NCBI RefSeq assembly: GCF_900115775.1 | Contig: NZ_FOXS01000001.1 | Coordinates: 930,001 to 994,000 of the forward strand | DNA from: Hymenobacter arizonensis | GTDB lineage: Bacteria > Bacteroidota > Bacteroidia > Cytophagales > Hymenobacteraceae | Direction: 5' to 3' | Length of the DNA: 64,000 bases | Part shown: positions 9,682 to 18,862 of the stretch, one piece after another | Layout of the letters: every line of letters starts with the position of its first letter | How positions within the stretch are numbered: position 1 is the stretch's first letter | Notes under the pieces: generated by a model | Database searches by the model: none | What the model saw: only the letters and a program-made list of their open reading frames with translations | Told to the model about the DNA's origin: nothing | Translations under genes and position numbers: made by a program

Positions 9682-9708
9682 TTTGACAATCAATTGGGGT
9701 ATTTTTCT

Positions 9709-11637
9709 TTACTTTTTACCAGCCAGAATCTCATCTACTACCAGCGGGTCGAGCAGAGTGGTTACGTCGCCTAGGTTGGTGGTTTCGCCTTCGGCCACTT
9801 TGCGCAGGATGCGGCGCATGATTTTACCCGAGCGGGTTTTGGGCAGGCCCGAAACCAGCTGAATTTTGTCGGGCTTGGCAATGCGGCCGATGTGGGCTAC
9901 TACGGCTTCGATGATGCTGGCCTCGGCCATTTGGATTTCGAGGTCGGTGGTGGGCAGCCCGTTTTGGCAAATAACGTAGGCGTAGATGCCCTGGCCTTTC
10001 ACGTCGTGCGGGTAGCCCACTACGGCGCTTTCCACTACGAATTCGCTCTCGTTGATGGCACTTTCGATTTCGGCGGTTCCAAAGCGGTGGCCGCTCACGT
10101 TGATAACGTCATCGACGCGGCCGATGATGCGATAGAGGCCTTTTTCATCGCGCCGGGCGCCGTCGCCGGTGAAATAATAGCCAGGGTACGGCTGAAAATA
10201 GGTCTGTCGGGCGCGCTCGTGGTCGCCCCAGGTAGTGCGGATGATGCCCGGCCAGCTGCCCTTAATGGCGAGGTAACCCTCTTGGTCGTTGCCTTCGATT
10301 TCGGTGCCGTCTTGGTTCAGCAATACGGGCTGCACGCCGGGCAGCGGCAGGCCGGCACGGGCTGGCACCGAGGGCGTGATATTGGCCATGGCTGAAATCA
10401 TGATGCCACCGGTTTCGGTTTGCCACCACGTATCCACAATAGGGCAACGGCCCTTGCCTACGTGCTGGTGGTACCAGTGCCAGGCTTCCTCGTTGATGGG
10501 CTCGCCCACCGACCCCAGGATGCGCAGGCTGCTGAGCGAGTAGGCCAGCACGTGGTCAATGGGCGCGGCCATGAGCGAGCGGATGGCCGTGGGCGCCGTA
10601 TAGAAAATGGTAACGTGGTGCTTGTCAATTACCTCCCAGAAGCGGCCCGGCGAGGGGAACGTGGGCACGCCTTCAAACATGAGCGTGGTGCTGCCCGCCA
10701 GCAGCGGGCCATACAGGCCATAGGTGTGGCCCGTGACCCAGCCGATGTCGGCGGTGCACCAGTACACGTCGTTTTCCTCTACCTGAAACACATTGCGGAA
10801 GGTGTAATCGGCCCATACCATGTAGCCGGCCTGGCTGTGCACTACGCCCTTGGGCTTGCCGGTGCTGCCGCTGGTATAGAGAATGAAGAGCGGGTCTTCG
10901 GCCGCCATTTCCTCGGCGGGGCAGGTTTTGTCTACTTCCATCACCTCCTCGTGAAACCACACGTCGCGGTCAGCCACCATTTCCACGGGCCAGCCGGTGT
11001 GCTCCACCACTAGCACGCGGCGCACCGAGGGGCACTGCGCCAGGGCCTCGTCGACCACACTCTTTACCGGAATTTGCTTGGCGCCGCGCTCCAGCGCATC
11101 GGCCGTGATAACGAAAGAAGCTTCAGCATCGATAATGCGGTCGGCAATGGCGGAAGCTGAGAAGCCGGCGAATATAACGCCGTGCACGGCCCCAATGCGG
11201 GCGCAGGCCAGCACGGCAATGGCCAGCTGCGGAATCATGGGCAGGTAGAGCACCACCCGGTCGCCTTTTTTTACGCCGTTTTTCTTGAGCACGTTGGCCA
11301 TTTCGCACACTTGAGTGTGCAGCTCGCGGTACGTCAGGCGCAGGTGGCGGGTGCGCGGGTCATTGGGCTCGAAGATGATGGCCAGCTTATTGGCCCGCTG
11401 TTCCAAATGGCGGTCAAGACAGTTTTCGGTGATGTTGAGGGTTGACCCGTCGAACCAGGTGCTTTGGCCCTCGGGTGAGAACTGGCCCCCGCGCACACTG
11501 TCCCACTTGCGCCGCCAGGTGAAGGGCTCGGCCGCGGCGGCCCAAAAGGCGTCGGGGTCTTCTACCGATTGCTGGTAAGCCGCGTGGTACTCGTCGAGGT
11601 TGCGGACCCGGGCGTGCGTTGGAATGGTATCAGTCAT
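9709..11637 (-). CDS. acs: Acetate-CoA ligase (acetyl-CoA synthetase)
   Basis: AMP-forming acetyl-CoA synthetase, converting acetate, ATP and CoA to acetyl-CoA. At 642 residues it has the family length. It carries the ACAS N-terminal segment, the P-loop-like YTSGSTGKPKGV, the DTWWQTETGG motif that shapes the acyl pocket, TGDGARRDEKG, the hinge region GRVDDVINVSGHR, and the C-terminal PKTRSGKIMRR with the conserved, often acetylated, lysine. It is the last gene of a minus-strand run that also holds a propionyl-CoA-synthetase-like gene (62-base gap), a response regulator and a symporter-kinase. That context suggests acetate use under local two-component control, as known for CrbS/CrbR and acs in Vibrio and Pseudomonas. 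Confidence 0.95.
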   Translation of the reverse strand: MTDTIPTHARVRNLDEYHAAYQQSVEDPDAFWAAAAEPFTWRRKWDSVRGGQFSPEGQSTWFDGSTLNITENCLDRHLEQRANKLAIIFEPNDPRTRHLRLTYRELHTQVCEMANVLKKNGVKKGDRVVLYLPMIPQLAIAVLACARIGAVHGVIFAGFSASAIADRIIDAEASFVITADALERGAKQIPVKSVVDEALAQCPSVRRVLVVEHTGWPVEMVADRDVWFHEEVMEVDKTCPAEEMAAEDPLFILYTSGSTGKPKGVVHSQAGYMVWADYTFRNVFQVEENDVYWCTADIGWVTGHTYGLYGPLLAGSTTLMFEGVPTFPSPGRFWEVIDKHHVTIFYTAPTAIRSLMAAPIDHVLAYSLSSLRILGSVGEPINEEAWHWYHQHVGKGRCPIVDTWWQTETGGIMISAMANITPSVPARAGLPLPGVQPVLLNQDGTEIEGNDQEGYLAIKGSWPGIIRTTWGDHERARQTYFQPYPGYYFTGDGARRDEKGLYRIIGRVDDVINVSGHRFGTAEIESAINESEFVVESAVVGYPHDVKGQGIYAYVICQNGLPTTDLEIQMAEASIIEAVVAHIGRIAKPDKIQLVSGLPKTRSGKIMRRILRKVAEGETTNLGDVTTLLDPLVVDEILAGKK

Positions 11638-11699
11638 GGTAAGGAGTTGTGAAGGGTGCAGAATGTGATTTGCTCGCCCACGTCGGAGCGGGCGGGTTG

Positions 11700-13619
11700 T
11701 TAAACAGAAGTTTCGAAAGCAGTACCGAGGGCGCGGCGCTGTAATGCCGTGCTGATTTCATCGAGAATAAGCGGGTCGTCGATGGTAGAGGGAATGCCAA
11801 ACGCCTCGCCGTCGGCTAGCTGGCGCAGGGTTTTGCGAAGAATTTTGCCGGAGCGGGTTTTGGGCAGGCGTTTTACTATTACCACCGCCCGGAAGCAGGC
11901 TAAGGCGCCAATTTGAGTGCGAACGCTGCTTACGAGCTCGCGCTCGATTTGCTCCTCTCCTATTGCCTGGCCGTCTTTCAGGACCACCAGCCCCACAGGA
12001 ACCTGGCCACGAAGCGCGTCGGCAATACCCAGCACAGCGCATTCGGCCACGGCGGGGTGCGCGGCCAGAATCTCCTCCATTTCGCCGGTGCTCATGCGGT
12101 GGCCGGCCACGTTGATGACATCATCGACCCGCCCCATGATGTAGCAGTAGCCGTCCTGGTCACGATATCCGCCATCGCCACTAAAGTAGTAGCCCGGAAA
12201 CGTGCTTAGGTACCCTTCCTTGAAGCGGGCATCGTCGCGCCAGAGCGTGGGGAAACAGCCGGGCGGCAAGGGCAGCTTCACCACCACCAGCCCGGTGGTG
12301 CCGGTAGGCACGGGCGCCCCTTCTTCGTCCACAATCTGCACGTCGTAGCCGGGCACCGGGAAGCCGGCGCTGCCGGCGCGGGGCGGCGGCATGCCCTCCA
12401 GCCCGACCAGGGTGGCGAGCATGGGCCAGCCCGATTCGGTTTGCCACCAGTGGTCCACTATCGGCACTTGCAGCACATTTTCGGCCCAGGTATACGTGGC
12501 GGGGTCGCAACGCTCGCCTGCCACGAAGAGTTGGCGCAGGCTACTCAAGTCGTGCTGCCGGGCCAGCAAGCCGTCGGGGTCTTCCTTCTTAATGGCCCGG
12601 ATGGCCGTGGGCGCCGTGAACATTACCTGCACCTGGTGCTGCGCCACCAAACGCCAAAACGTGCCCGCGTCGGGCGTGCGTACGGGCTTGCCCTCAAACA
12701 GCACCGACGTACATCCCTGTATTAATGGCCCGTACACGATATAGGAATGCCCCACCGCCCAGCCAATGTCGGAACCCGCAAACATCGTTTCACCGGGGGC
12801 TAAGCCGTAGACGGCCTCCATGCTAAAGCGCAGGGCCACGGCATGCCCGCCGTGGTCGCGCAGCACGCCCTTGGGCCGACCGGTAGTGCCGCTGGTGTAC
12901 AGAATATACAGCGGATGGGTACCCGGCAGCGGCACCGCGGCAACGGGCGCGGCACGGAGCAGCTCCTGATAATCCAGGTCGCGGCCGGGCTGCAGGTTGG
13001 CGGTTACGAAGTCGCGCTGCAGCACCACAACGTGCGCCGGCTGATGAGTGGCTTGCGCCATGGCTTCGTCCACCAGGGGCTTATAGGGAATGACGCGGTC
13101 GAACTCCATGCCTCCCGAAGCACAAATGATAACCCGCGGCTCGGCATCGTCGATGCGCAGGGCCAGCTCGTGGGGCGCAAACCCTCCGAACACCACCGAG
13201 TGCACCGCCCCTATGCGCGCACAGGCCAGCATGGCCACCACCGCCTCGGGCAGGTTGGGCATGTAGATGATAACCCGGTCGCCCTGGGCAACGCCTATGG
13301 CCCGTAGGCCGCCCGCAAACCGGGCCGTCAGGTCCAGGAGCTCGGCGTAGGTGTAGGTGCGCAGAGTGTTGGTAACCGGCGAGTCATAAATCAGGGCGGG
13401 CTGCTCACTACGGCCGTGCTGCACGTGGTAGTCGAGGCAGAGAAACGAGGTATTCAGCTCGCCATCGGCAAACCAGCGGTAGAAGCCGTTCTTGTCCTGG
13501 GTCAGGGCTTTAGTGGGGAGCTTATCCCACTGCAGGTGGTGGGCTTGAGCCAGCCAGAAAGCGGCGGGGTCGGCCAAACTCGCCGCGTGGGTGGCGGCGT
13601 AGGAGCAAGCAGGTTTCAT
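11700..13619 (-). CDS. Propionyl-CoA synthetase-like acyl-CoA ligase
   Basis: A 639-residue AMP-forming acyl-CoA synthetase of the PrpE/ACSS3 branch, expected to activate propionate or another short-chain acid. It shows the ACAS N-terminal region (LNTSFLCLDYHV), YTSGTTGRPKGV, a DHWWQTESGWPM motif in place of Acs's TWWQTETGG, SGDGGYRDQDGY, GRVDDVINVAGHR and PKTRSGKILRKTL. The WWQTESGWP form and the RDHGGHAVAL segment are what point to the propionyl type rather than a second Acs. It lies 57 bases after the receiver gene and 62 bases before acs, so co-transcription is likely. Substrate preference is an inference. Confidence 0.85.
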   Translation of the reverse strand: MKPACSYAATHAASLADPAAFWLAQAHHLQWDKLPTKALTQDKNGFYRWFADGELNTSFLCLDYHVQHGRSEQPALIYDSPVTNTLRTYTYAELLDLTARFAGGLRAIGVAQGDRVIIYMPNLPEAVVAMLACARIGAVHSVVFGGFAPHELALRIDDAEPRVIICASGGMEFDRVIPYKPLVDEAMAQATHQPAHVVVLQRDFVTANLQPGRDLDYQELLRAAPVAAVPLPGTHPLYILYTSGTTGRPKGVLRDHGGHAVALRFSMEAVYGLAPGETMFAGSDIGWAVGHSYIVYGPLIQGCTSVLFEGKPVRTPDAGTFWRLVAQHQVQVMFTAPTAIRAIKKEDPDGLLARQHDLSSLRQLFVAGERCDPATYTWAENVLQVPIVDHWWQTESGWPMLATLVGLEGMPPPRAGSAGFPVPGYDVQIVDEEGAPVPTGTTGLVVVKLPLPPGCFPTLWRDDARFKEGYLSTFPGYYFSGDGGYRDQDGYCYIMGRVDDVINVAGHRMSTGEMEEILAAHPAVAECAVLGIADALRGQVPVGLVVLKDGQAIGEEQIERELVSSVRTQIGALACFRAVVIVKRLPKTRSGKILRKTLRQLADGEAFGIPSTIDDPLILDEISTALQRRALGTAFETSV

Positions 13620-13676
13620 GGCGGGTGGGATTGGGAGGAGGTGGAGAGAGCATCATGGGCATATTACGTGGCGGCG

Positions 13677-14054
13677 CTAAGCGGCTACTCCCAGCAGCTC
13701 CCGGACTTTCTCCATGAGCTGCCGGGTGCTAAAGGGTTTGGGAATATACAAATCGGCCCCAACTTCATACCCTTTCCGGATATCGGGCTCCCGGCTCTTG
13801 GCCGACAGGAAAATAACCTTGGTGCCCGCCCTGTCGGGGCGCTGGCGCAGGACCCGGCACACCTGGTAACCGTCGACGTCGGGCATCATAATATCGAGCA
13901 ACACCAGGTCATAGGGCGTCTGCTCGATGGCCGCCATGGCCTCGGTGCCGTTGCGGGCGATGCCCACCTGGTAGCCATTTTTGCGCATCAGGAATTCCAG
14001 TGACATCACAATATTGGGCTCATCGTCAACGATTAGGATATGAGGAACTTTCAT
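13677..14054 (-). CDS. Single-domain response regulator (receiver only)
   Basis: A 125-residue CheY-like receiver with no output domain. The acidic pair D10-D11, the phospho-acceptor D54 (LLDIMMPDVDG), the Ser/Lys switch in FLSAK and the YIPKPFS loop are all present. It starts 35 bases after the symporter-kinase gene stops and precedes the two acyl-CoA synthetase genes. It is therefore the presumed partner of that kinase. CrbR-type regulators that control acs elsewhere carry a LuxR DNA-binding domain; this one does not, so it must act through a further protein or work as a phosphate sink. Confidence 0.9.
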   Translation of the reverse strand: MKVPHILIVDDEPNIVMSLEFLMRKNGYQVGIARNGTEAMAAIEQTPYDLVLLDIMMPDVDGYQVCRVLRQRPDRAGTKVIFLSAKSREPDIRKGYEVGADLYIPKPFSTRQLMEKVRELLGVAA

Positions 14055-14089
14055 AGTTTAGGGGTAGCATGCAGATAGAGGGAAGGACA

Positions 14090-16921
14090 TTAGCTGACGA
14101 GTTCGGGCATGCCCACCACGGGCAGCTCCACAAAGAAGGTAGCGCCTTGGTCGGGCTGGCTTTCCACCCACATGCGGCCGTGGTGCAGGTCAACGATTTT
14201 TTTGGTTATCGCCAGCCCGAGGCCGGTCCCTTCGGGCTTGCGAGTTGTTTGGTTTCGGGCTTGGAAAAACTTCTCGAAAATGTGGTGCTGGTCGCCCAAG
14301 GCAATGCCTTTGCCGTTGTCAGCGATGACTATCGTGATGACATGAGCGGGTGAATCGGGGTGCTCGCGCAGAGTCGGCTCGGCATAGGTGATGGATAGAT
14401 GAATGCGCCCGGAACCATCAGGCCGGCAGGCTTTAATGGAGTTAGACAGGAGGTTGACCAGCACCTGCATCAGCCGGTCGCGGTCGGCGGGCAGGGCGGG
14501 CAGGGCCGGCGGCACAGACACTTCCAGCGCAATATGCTTGTCGCGCAGCAGCTGGCCCACGGCTTCCACGGCCTCGTCGAGCAGCTCGGCCATGGGCACG
14601 GGGCTGCGCTCCAGCGTGGCTTGGCCCGACTCAAACTTCTCCAGGTCGAGCACCAGGGAGATGAGGCGGGTCAGGCGTTCGGCCTCGCGGCTGATGGTGT
14701 GCTGAAAGCGCTGCCGCTCGTCCTCTTCCAGCTCGGGGTTGTCGGCCAGGATTTCGGCCAGCGCCCGGATGCTGGTGAGCGGCGTGCGCAACTCGTGCGT
14801 GACGGTGTAGAGGAATTCGTCTTTGCGGTGGTCCAGGGCCTGCAGCTGGTCGTAGGCAACGCGCAATTCGTCGGTGAGGCGCTGCAGCTGGCGCGACTGT
14901 TTCTGCAGTTGGCGGTTGGCTTCGAGCAGCTGTTGGCTTTCGCGAAGAATGCCCACCACGTTGTCATAATTGATTTGCTCCTCCCCCGCCACCGACGCCA
15001 CCAGCATGCGCGCCGAAGCCGGCCCCAGGCTGCCAGCCAACAGTTTTTCGGCGTAGGTAAGCAGGCGCGGGTCGGCAGAGGTAGCGGGCTGCAGCATCGC
15101 AGCTGGAAGCGGCAGAACCGCCGCAGGGGGCCCATCGGTTGGGAGCGGCAGGGCGTCGGGAAACCGCGTGGCGAAGGTTCGCAGGGCTTGGTTGGTACGC
15201 TTTTTCCCCAGGAAGCCATGTAGTAGGGCCCGCACGTCGGGGAAGGGCGTGAGGCCCTGCCAGCCGGCCACTTCCTCGGCCAGGCTGCGGCGCTGAAATA
15301 CATCAACAAACACATCGGCCTGCCGCAGCTCGAGGGCGGTAGGCGGCTGGGCCAGCGAAATGCCCACGTAGAGCCCAATGTTGAAAAACCAGCTCCAAAA
15401 CAAGCCGTGAGAAAGATAATCGAGGCCTTCCAGGCCAAACAGGGCAAAGGGGCGCAGTATTGCGATGCCGCCTACTCCTTCGGTAAGAATGGACGCGGGT
15501 AGCATGCCGGGGCCTACCATAGTGGGCAACACGAGGGTATAAAACCACACCCCAAAGCCCGCTAGCAGCCCCGCCGTGGCCCCGTGCCGGGTGCCGCCTT
15601 TCCAGTAGAGGCCACCCAGCACGGCCGGCACAAACTGCGCCACTGCTGCAAAAGAGACCAAGCCCGTGTTCACGAGCGGCAGCTGCTTGCCCACTTCGGC
15701 ATAGTAGCCGTAGGCCAGCAGCAGCACCGCCACCACGGCCAGGCGGCGGCTTTGCAGCGCCACCCGCCCCAGGTAGGCAAACCAACGGGTTTGGAGCGAG
15801 GGCTGCGCCGCGGGCACCCGCACCAGCAACGGCATGAGCAAGTGGTTGCTCATCATCACGCTCAGGGCAATGGTTTCGACGATAATCATGCTGCTGGCCG
15901 CCGAAATACCACCCAGGTACGTGAGCAGCGCCAGCCACGAATGCCCCGCCGCCAGCGGCAAAGCCAGCACAAAGGTGTCGGCGTCGATGCCGCTGCTGCC
16001 CAGCCGCAGCATGCCGCCAAAGGCGATGGGCAGCACAAAAATGTTGATAATAATGAGGTAGAGCGGGAAGAGCCACATGGCCTTGCGCAGGTGGTCTTCG
16101 TCGACGTTTTCGACCACCGACACCTGAAACTGCCGCGGCAACAGCAGCACCGCCGACATGCTAAGCACGAGCAGCGTAAGCCAGCCGCTGCCAGTCACGC
16201 CGGCGCCGTGCAGGGTAAACAGCTGCCGCAGGGCCGGCACTGCCGCGGCCTGGTCAAACAAATCGGTGAAGCCGCCAAACAAGCCAAACGTGACAAACAA
16301 GCCCAGCACCAGAAACGCTACCAGCTTCAGCACGCTCTCTACTGCCACGGCCAGCACAATACCTTCGTGCCGCTCCGTAGCCTCTACCGAGCGCACCCCA
16401 AACAGGATGGTGAAAACCGCTAGCGCCCCGGTGGTATACAGCGCCGTGGCCGCGGCGGGCCCTTCTCCCCCGGCGGCGCTGCCAGTCATGGTCACAAACG
16501 AAGCCGCAATGGCTTTGATTTGCAGGGCAATGTAGGGCACCACGCCCAGCACGCACACCACCGTTACCAGCGCCCCCAAAGCAGCACTTTTGCCGTAGCG
16601 TGCTGAGATGAAGTCGGCAATGGAGGTTAGCCGCTGCTGCCGGCACACCCGAATAATTTTGCGCAGCACCAGCCACCACACCGGCGCCAGCAAGGTTGGC
16701 CCGAGGTAGATGCTCACGAACTCGAGGCCGTGGTGCGCCGCCCGCCCCACACTGCCATAATACGTCCAGGCGGTGCAGTACACGGCCATGCTCAGGGCGT
16801 AGATGTACGGGTTGCTCACCAGGCTTTTGTGCGCTTCCGAGCGGCGCTCCGCGGCGTAGGCGACGCCAAAGAGCAAGGCCAGGTAGCCAAACGAAAAAGC
16901 AATGACAAGCAGCTTGGACAT
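14090..16921 (-). CDS. Sodium:solute symporter-histidine kinase fusion (CbrA/CrbS-like sensor)
   Basis: A 943-residue inner-membrane protein. About the first 540 residues are a sodium/solute symporter module with around 13 membrane helices. A linker and coiled-coil follow (about 640-690, LQKQSRQLQRLTDELR). Next comes a HisKA domain with H709 in VTHELRTPLTS, then an HATPase with N-box LVNLLSNSIKA, DNGKGIALGD and GTGLGLAITKK. The fold order is that of CbrA and CrbS, which sense nutrient flux and control catabolic genes including acs. A small membrane protein gene lies 36 bases upstream and the receiver gene 35 bases downstream, then two acyl-CoA synthetases. Whether it still transports is unknown. 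Confidence 0.9.
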   Translation of the reverse strand: MSKLLVIAFSFGYLALLFGVAYAAERRSEAHKSLVSNPYIYALSMAVYCTAWTYYGSVGRAAHHGLEFVSIYLGPTLLAPVWWLVLRKIIRVCRQQRLTSIADFISARYGKSAALGALVTVVCVLGVVPYIALQIKAIAASFVTMTGSAAGGEGPAAATALYTTGALAVFTILFGVRSVEATERHEGIVLAVAVESVLKLVAFLVLGLFVTFGLFGGFTDLFDQAAAVPALRQLFTLHGAGVTGSGWLTLLVLSMSAVLLLPRQFQVSVVENVDEDHLRKAMWLFPLYLIIINIFVLPIAFGGMLRLGSSGIDADTFVLALPLAAGHSWLALLTYLGGISAASSMIIVETIALSVMMSNHLLMPLLVRVPAAQPSLQTRWFAYLGRVALQSRRLAVVAVLLLAYGYYAEVGKQLPLVNTGLVSFAAVAQFVPAVLGGLYWKGGTRHGATAGLLAGFGVWFYTLVLPTMVGPGMLPASILTEGVGGIAILRPFALFGLEGLDYLSHGLFWSWFFNIGLYVGISLAQPPTALELRQADVFVDVFQRRSLAEEVAGWQGLTPFPDVRALLHGFLGKKRTNQALRTFATRFPDALPLPTDGPPAAVLPLPAAMLQPATSADPRLLTYAEKLLAGSLGPASARMLVASVAGEEQINYDNVVGILRESQQLLEANRQLQKQSRQLQRLTDELRVAYDQLQALDHRKDEFLYTVTHELRTPLTSIRALAEILADNPELEEDERQRFQHTISREAERLTRLISLVLDLEKFESGQATLERSPVPMAELLDEAVEAVGQLLRDKHIALEVSVPPALPALPADRDRLMQVLVNLLSNSIKACRPDGSGRIHLSITYAEPTLREHPDSPAHVITIVIADNGKGIALGDQHHIFEKFFQARNQTTRKPEGTGLGLAITKKIVDLHHGRMWVESQPDQGATFFVELPVVGMPELVS

Positions 16922-16957
16922 GGGGTCAGCGAGCAGTTAATCGATGGCGATGGACAA

Positions 16958-17182
16958 TCAATCCGTTTTCCGCACCAGGTAGCCGGTCACGGCTACAATC
17001 AATATCCACATCGCCAGAATGTACACATACAGCAAGGGCAAGCCGCCCACCCGCTTTTCCTGGTCGAACACGCCCAGCAGCGGAAAGCAAAGCATCGCCC
17101 CAAACAATATCGAAACAAACAGGAGCCGCTGCCCGCGTCGCATCTCAGCATCTTCGGGGCGGGTGGGGTTGGGCATGGGCAA
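16958..17182 (-). CDS. Small two-helix membrane protein (DUF3311-like symporter partner)
   Basis: A 74-residue protein with a charged N-terminal segment and two hydrophobic helices (about residues 19-39 and 48-68), joined by a short loop with GGLPLLYVYILAMW. Small proteins with a GLPxLYxY loop are often encoded directly beside sodium:solute symporters, and the placement here, 36 bases before the symporter-kinase gene, fits. I take it as an accessory subunit; family membership is a resemblance and not proven. The ATG at 17182 is the first after the upstream terminator. Confidence 0.7.
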   Translation of the reverse strand: MPMPNPTRPEDAEMRRGQRLLFVSILFGAMLCFPLLGVFDQEKRVGGLPLLYVYILAMWILIVAVTGYLVRKTD

Positions 17183-17243
17183 GTGAGCTGGGAAAGCGTG
17201 GCGGGGCCACGGCGGTGGTTGCAGTAGCCCTCCAATTTAACGG

Positions 17244-17278
17244 AAAAGCCGCTGGCCCGAAGGACCAGCGGCTTTTTT
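17244..17278 (-). terminator. Rho-independent terminator after the MFS gene
   Basis: A 12-bp stem AAAAGCCGCTGG / CCAGCGGCTTTT with a 9-base loop, 27 bases past the MFS stop. It separates the porin/MFS pair from the sensor-synthetase operon downstream. Confidence 0.85.
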
Positions 17279-17304
17279 CACGATTTATGGCTGCTAGCCA
17301 GCCC

Positions 17305-18813
17305 TCAGCTAGTCGATGGATTATCATCCATGAGCTTCACGTTGCGCACATCTTTCATGTAGATGGAGCCAATGAAAAAGCATATCAGCGCAATTGCGAC
17401 GGGATAAATCAAGCCCATGTAAATGCTGTAGCTTTTCGTGAACGTGCCCTCGGGCTGCGTGGCGGCCCACACGGTGAGCGAAGTAGCGATGAACGGCACA
17501 AAGCCCCCAAACACGCCGTTGCCAATGTGATAAGGCAGCGAAAGCGAGGTGTAGCGCACCTTGGTGGGAAACAGCTCGACTAGGTAAGCCGCAATGGGAC
17601 CGTAGGCCATGGTCACGAACAGCACCAGGCAGAACGTCAGCAGAATCATGGGCAGCATTTGTGGCGAGGCCGACTGCATCACGGCGGGCACCGCGGCCAC
17701 GGCTGCGCCAGCGGCATCGACTGTTGCGGGAATGGCAGCCGTTTTTTCCGTGAGCGGGCCGGCATACTGCTTCAGCCCGTAGAAGATGGGCACGGTGAAG
17801 ATTGCACCGCAAAGCAGGCCCGTCATGATGATTTTCTTCCGCCCGATGCGGTCCGAGAGGCTGCCGAAGTACACGAAGAAAGGCGTGGCCAAAGCGAGGG
17901 CCGAACAGAGCACAATGGCGGCATCCACAATGCTCATCTTAAGGGTGGAGAGCATGAACGAGTAGGCGTAGAACTGGCCGGTGTACCATACCACGCCCTG
18001 GCCCATGGTAGCGCCAAACAAAGCGATGAGCACCAGGCGGCGGTTAACGGGGTTCACGAAGGATTCGCGCAGCGGGTTGGTGCTGGTTTTGCCCTCAGCC
18101 TTGGCTTTGGCAAACAGTGGCGACTCGGCCAGCTTGCGGCGGATGTAATACGAAGCCACAATCAGCGCGCCCGACAGCAGGAAAGGCAGGCGCCAGCCCC
18201 ACTCCTTGAAGGCATCTTCGCCCACAATCTTGCGAGTGGCCAAAATCACGAGTACCGACAGAAACAAGCCGGCCGTGGCCGTAATCTGAATAAAGCTGGT
18301 ATAGTAACCCCGCTTATGGTCGGGCGAGTATTCGGCTACGTACGTCGTAGCCCCGCCGTACTCCCCGCCCAGCGCCAGGCCCTGCAGCAGGCGCAGCACC
18401 ACCACAATGGCGGGGGCTGCCAGCCCAATTTTATCGTAGCTCGGAATGAGGCCGGTAACGAACGTGGCCCCGCCCATGATGAGCAGCGTGAGCAAGAAGG
18501 TGTACTTGCGGCCAATCATGTCGCCAATACGGCCGAAAAACACGGCCCCGAATGGACGAACCACAAAGCCCGCCCCAAACACCGCCAGCGCGCCCAGCAG
18601 CGTGTCTTCAATTTTGCCCTTCGAGCCAAACAGCACCGGCCCGATGATGGTGGCCAGCGAGCCAAAAATGTAGAAGTCGTACCACTCGATAACCGTGCCC
18701 ACCGAGGAGGCCGTTATCACCTGCCAGATTTTACCGGTCGGCGTGGTGTTATTGTCGTGAGCAACCTCGGTATCAACCGGAGCACCGTACGGGGGTGAAA
18801 CACTTTGTTCCAT
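17305..18813 (-). CDS. MFS transporter of the metabolite:H+ symporter (MHS) family
   Basis: A 502-residue 12-helix carrier. The first helix carries the MHS signature IEWYDFYIFG, followed by RPFGAVFFGRIGDMIGRK in loop 2-3, LQGLALGGEYGG and SDRIGRKK in loop 8-9. Relatives move alpha-ketoglutarate, shikimate, proline or short organic acids with protons. I start at the ATG at 18813; a start 36 bases upstream would add a hydrophobic stretch not typical of the family. A porin gene lies 49 bases upstream on the same strand and acyl-CoA synthetases lie downstream, so an organic acid such as acetate or propionate is the likely substrate. Confidence 0.85.
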   Translation of the reverse strand: MEQSVSPPYGAPVDTEVAHDNNTTPTGKIWQVITASSVGTVIEWYDFYIFGSLATIIGPVLFGSKGKIEDTLLGALAVFGAGFVVRPFGAVFFGRIGDMIGRKYTFLLTLLIMGGATFVTGLIPSYDKIGLAAPAIVVVLRLLQGLALGGEYGGATTYVAEYSPDHKRGYYTSFIQITATAGLFLSVLVILATRKIVGEDAFKEWGWRLPFLLSGALIVASYYIRRKLAESPLFAKAKAEGKTSTNPLRESFVNPVNRRLVLIALFGATMGQGVVWYTGQFYAYSFMLSTLKMSIVDAAIVLCSALALATPFFVYFGSLSDRIGRKKIIMTGLLCGAIFTVPIFYGLKQYAGPLTEKTAAIPATVDAAGAAVAAVPAVMQSASPQMLPMILLTFCLVLFVTMAYGPIAAYLVELFPTKVRYTSLSLPYHIGNGVFGGFVPFIATSLTVWAATQPEGTFTKSYSIYMGLIYPVAIALICFFIGSIYMKDVRNVKLMDDNPSTS

Positions 18814-18862
18814 AAGAGTGGGTAAGATGAAAGGGTTAAAAGAGAACAAGCAGGGCCGCAGC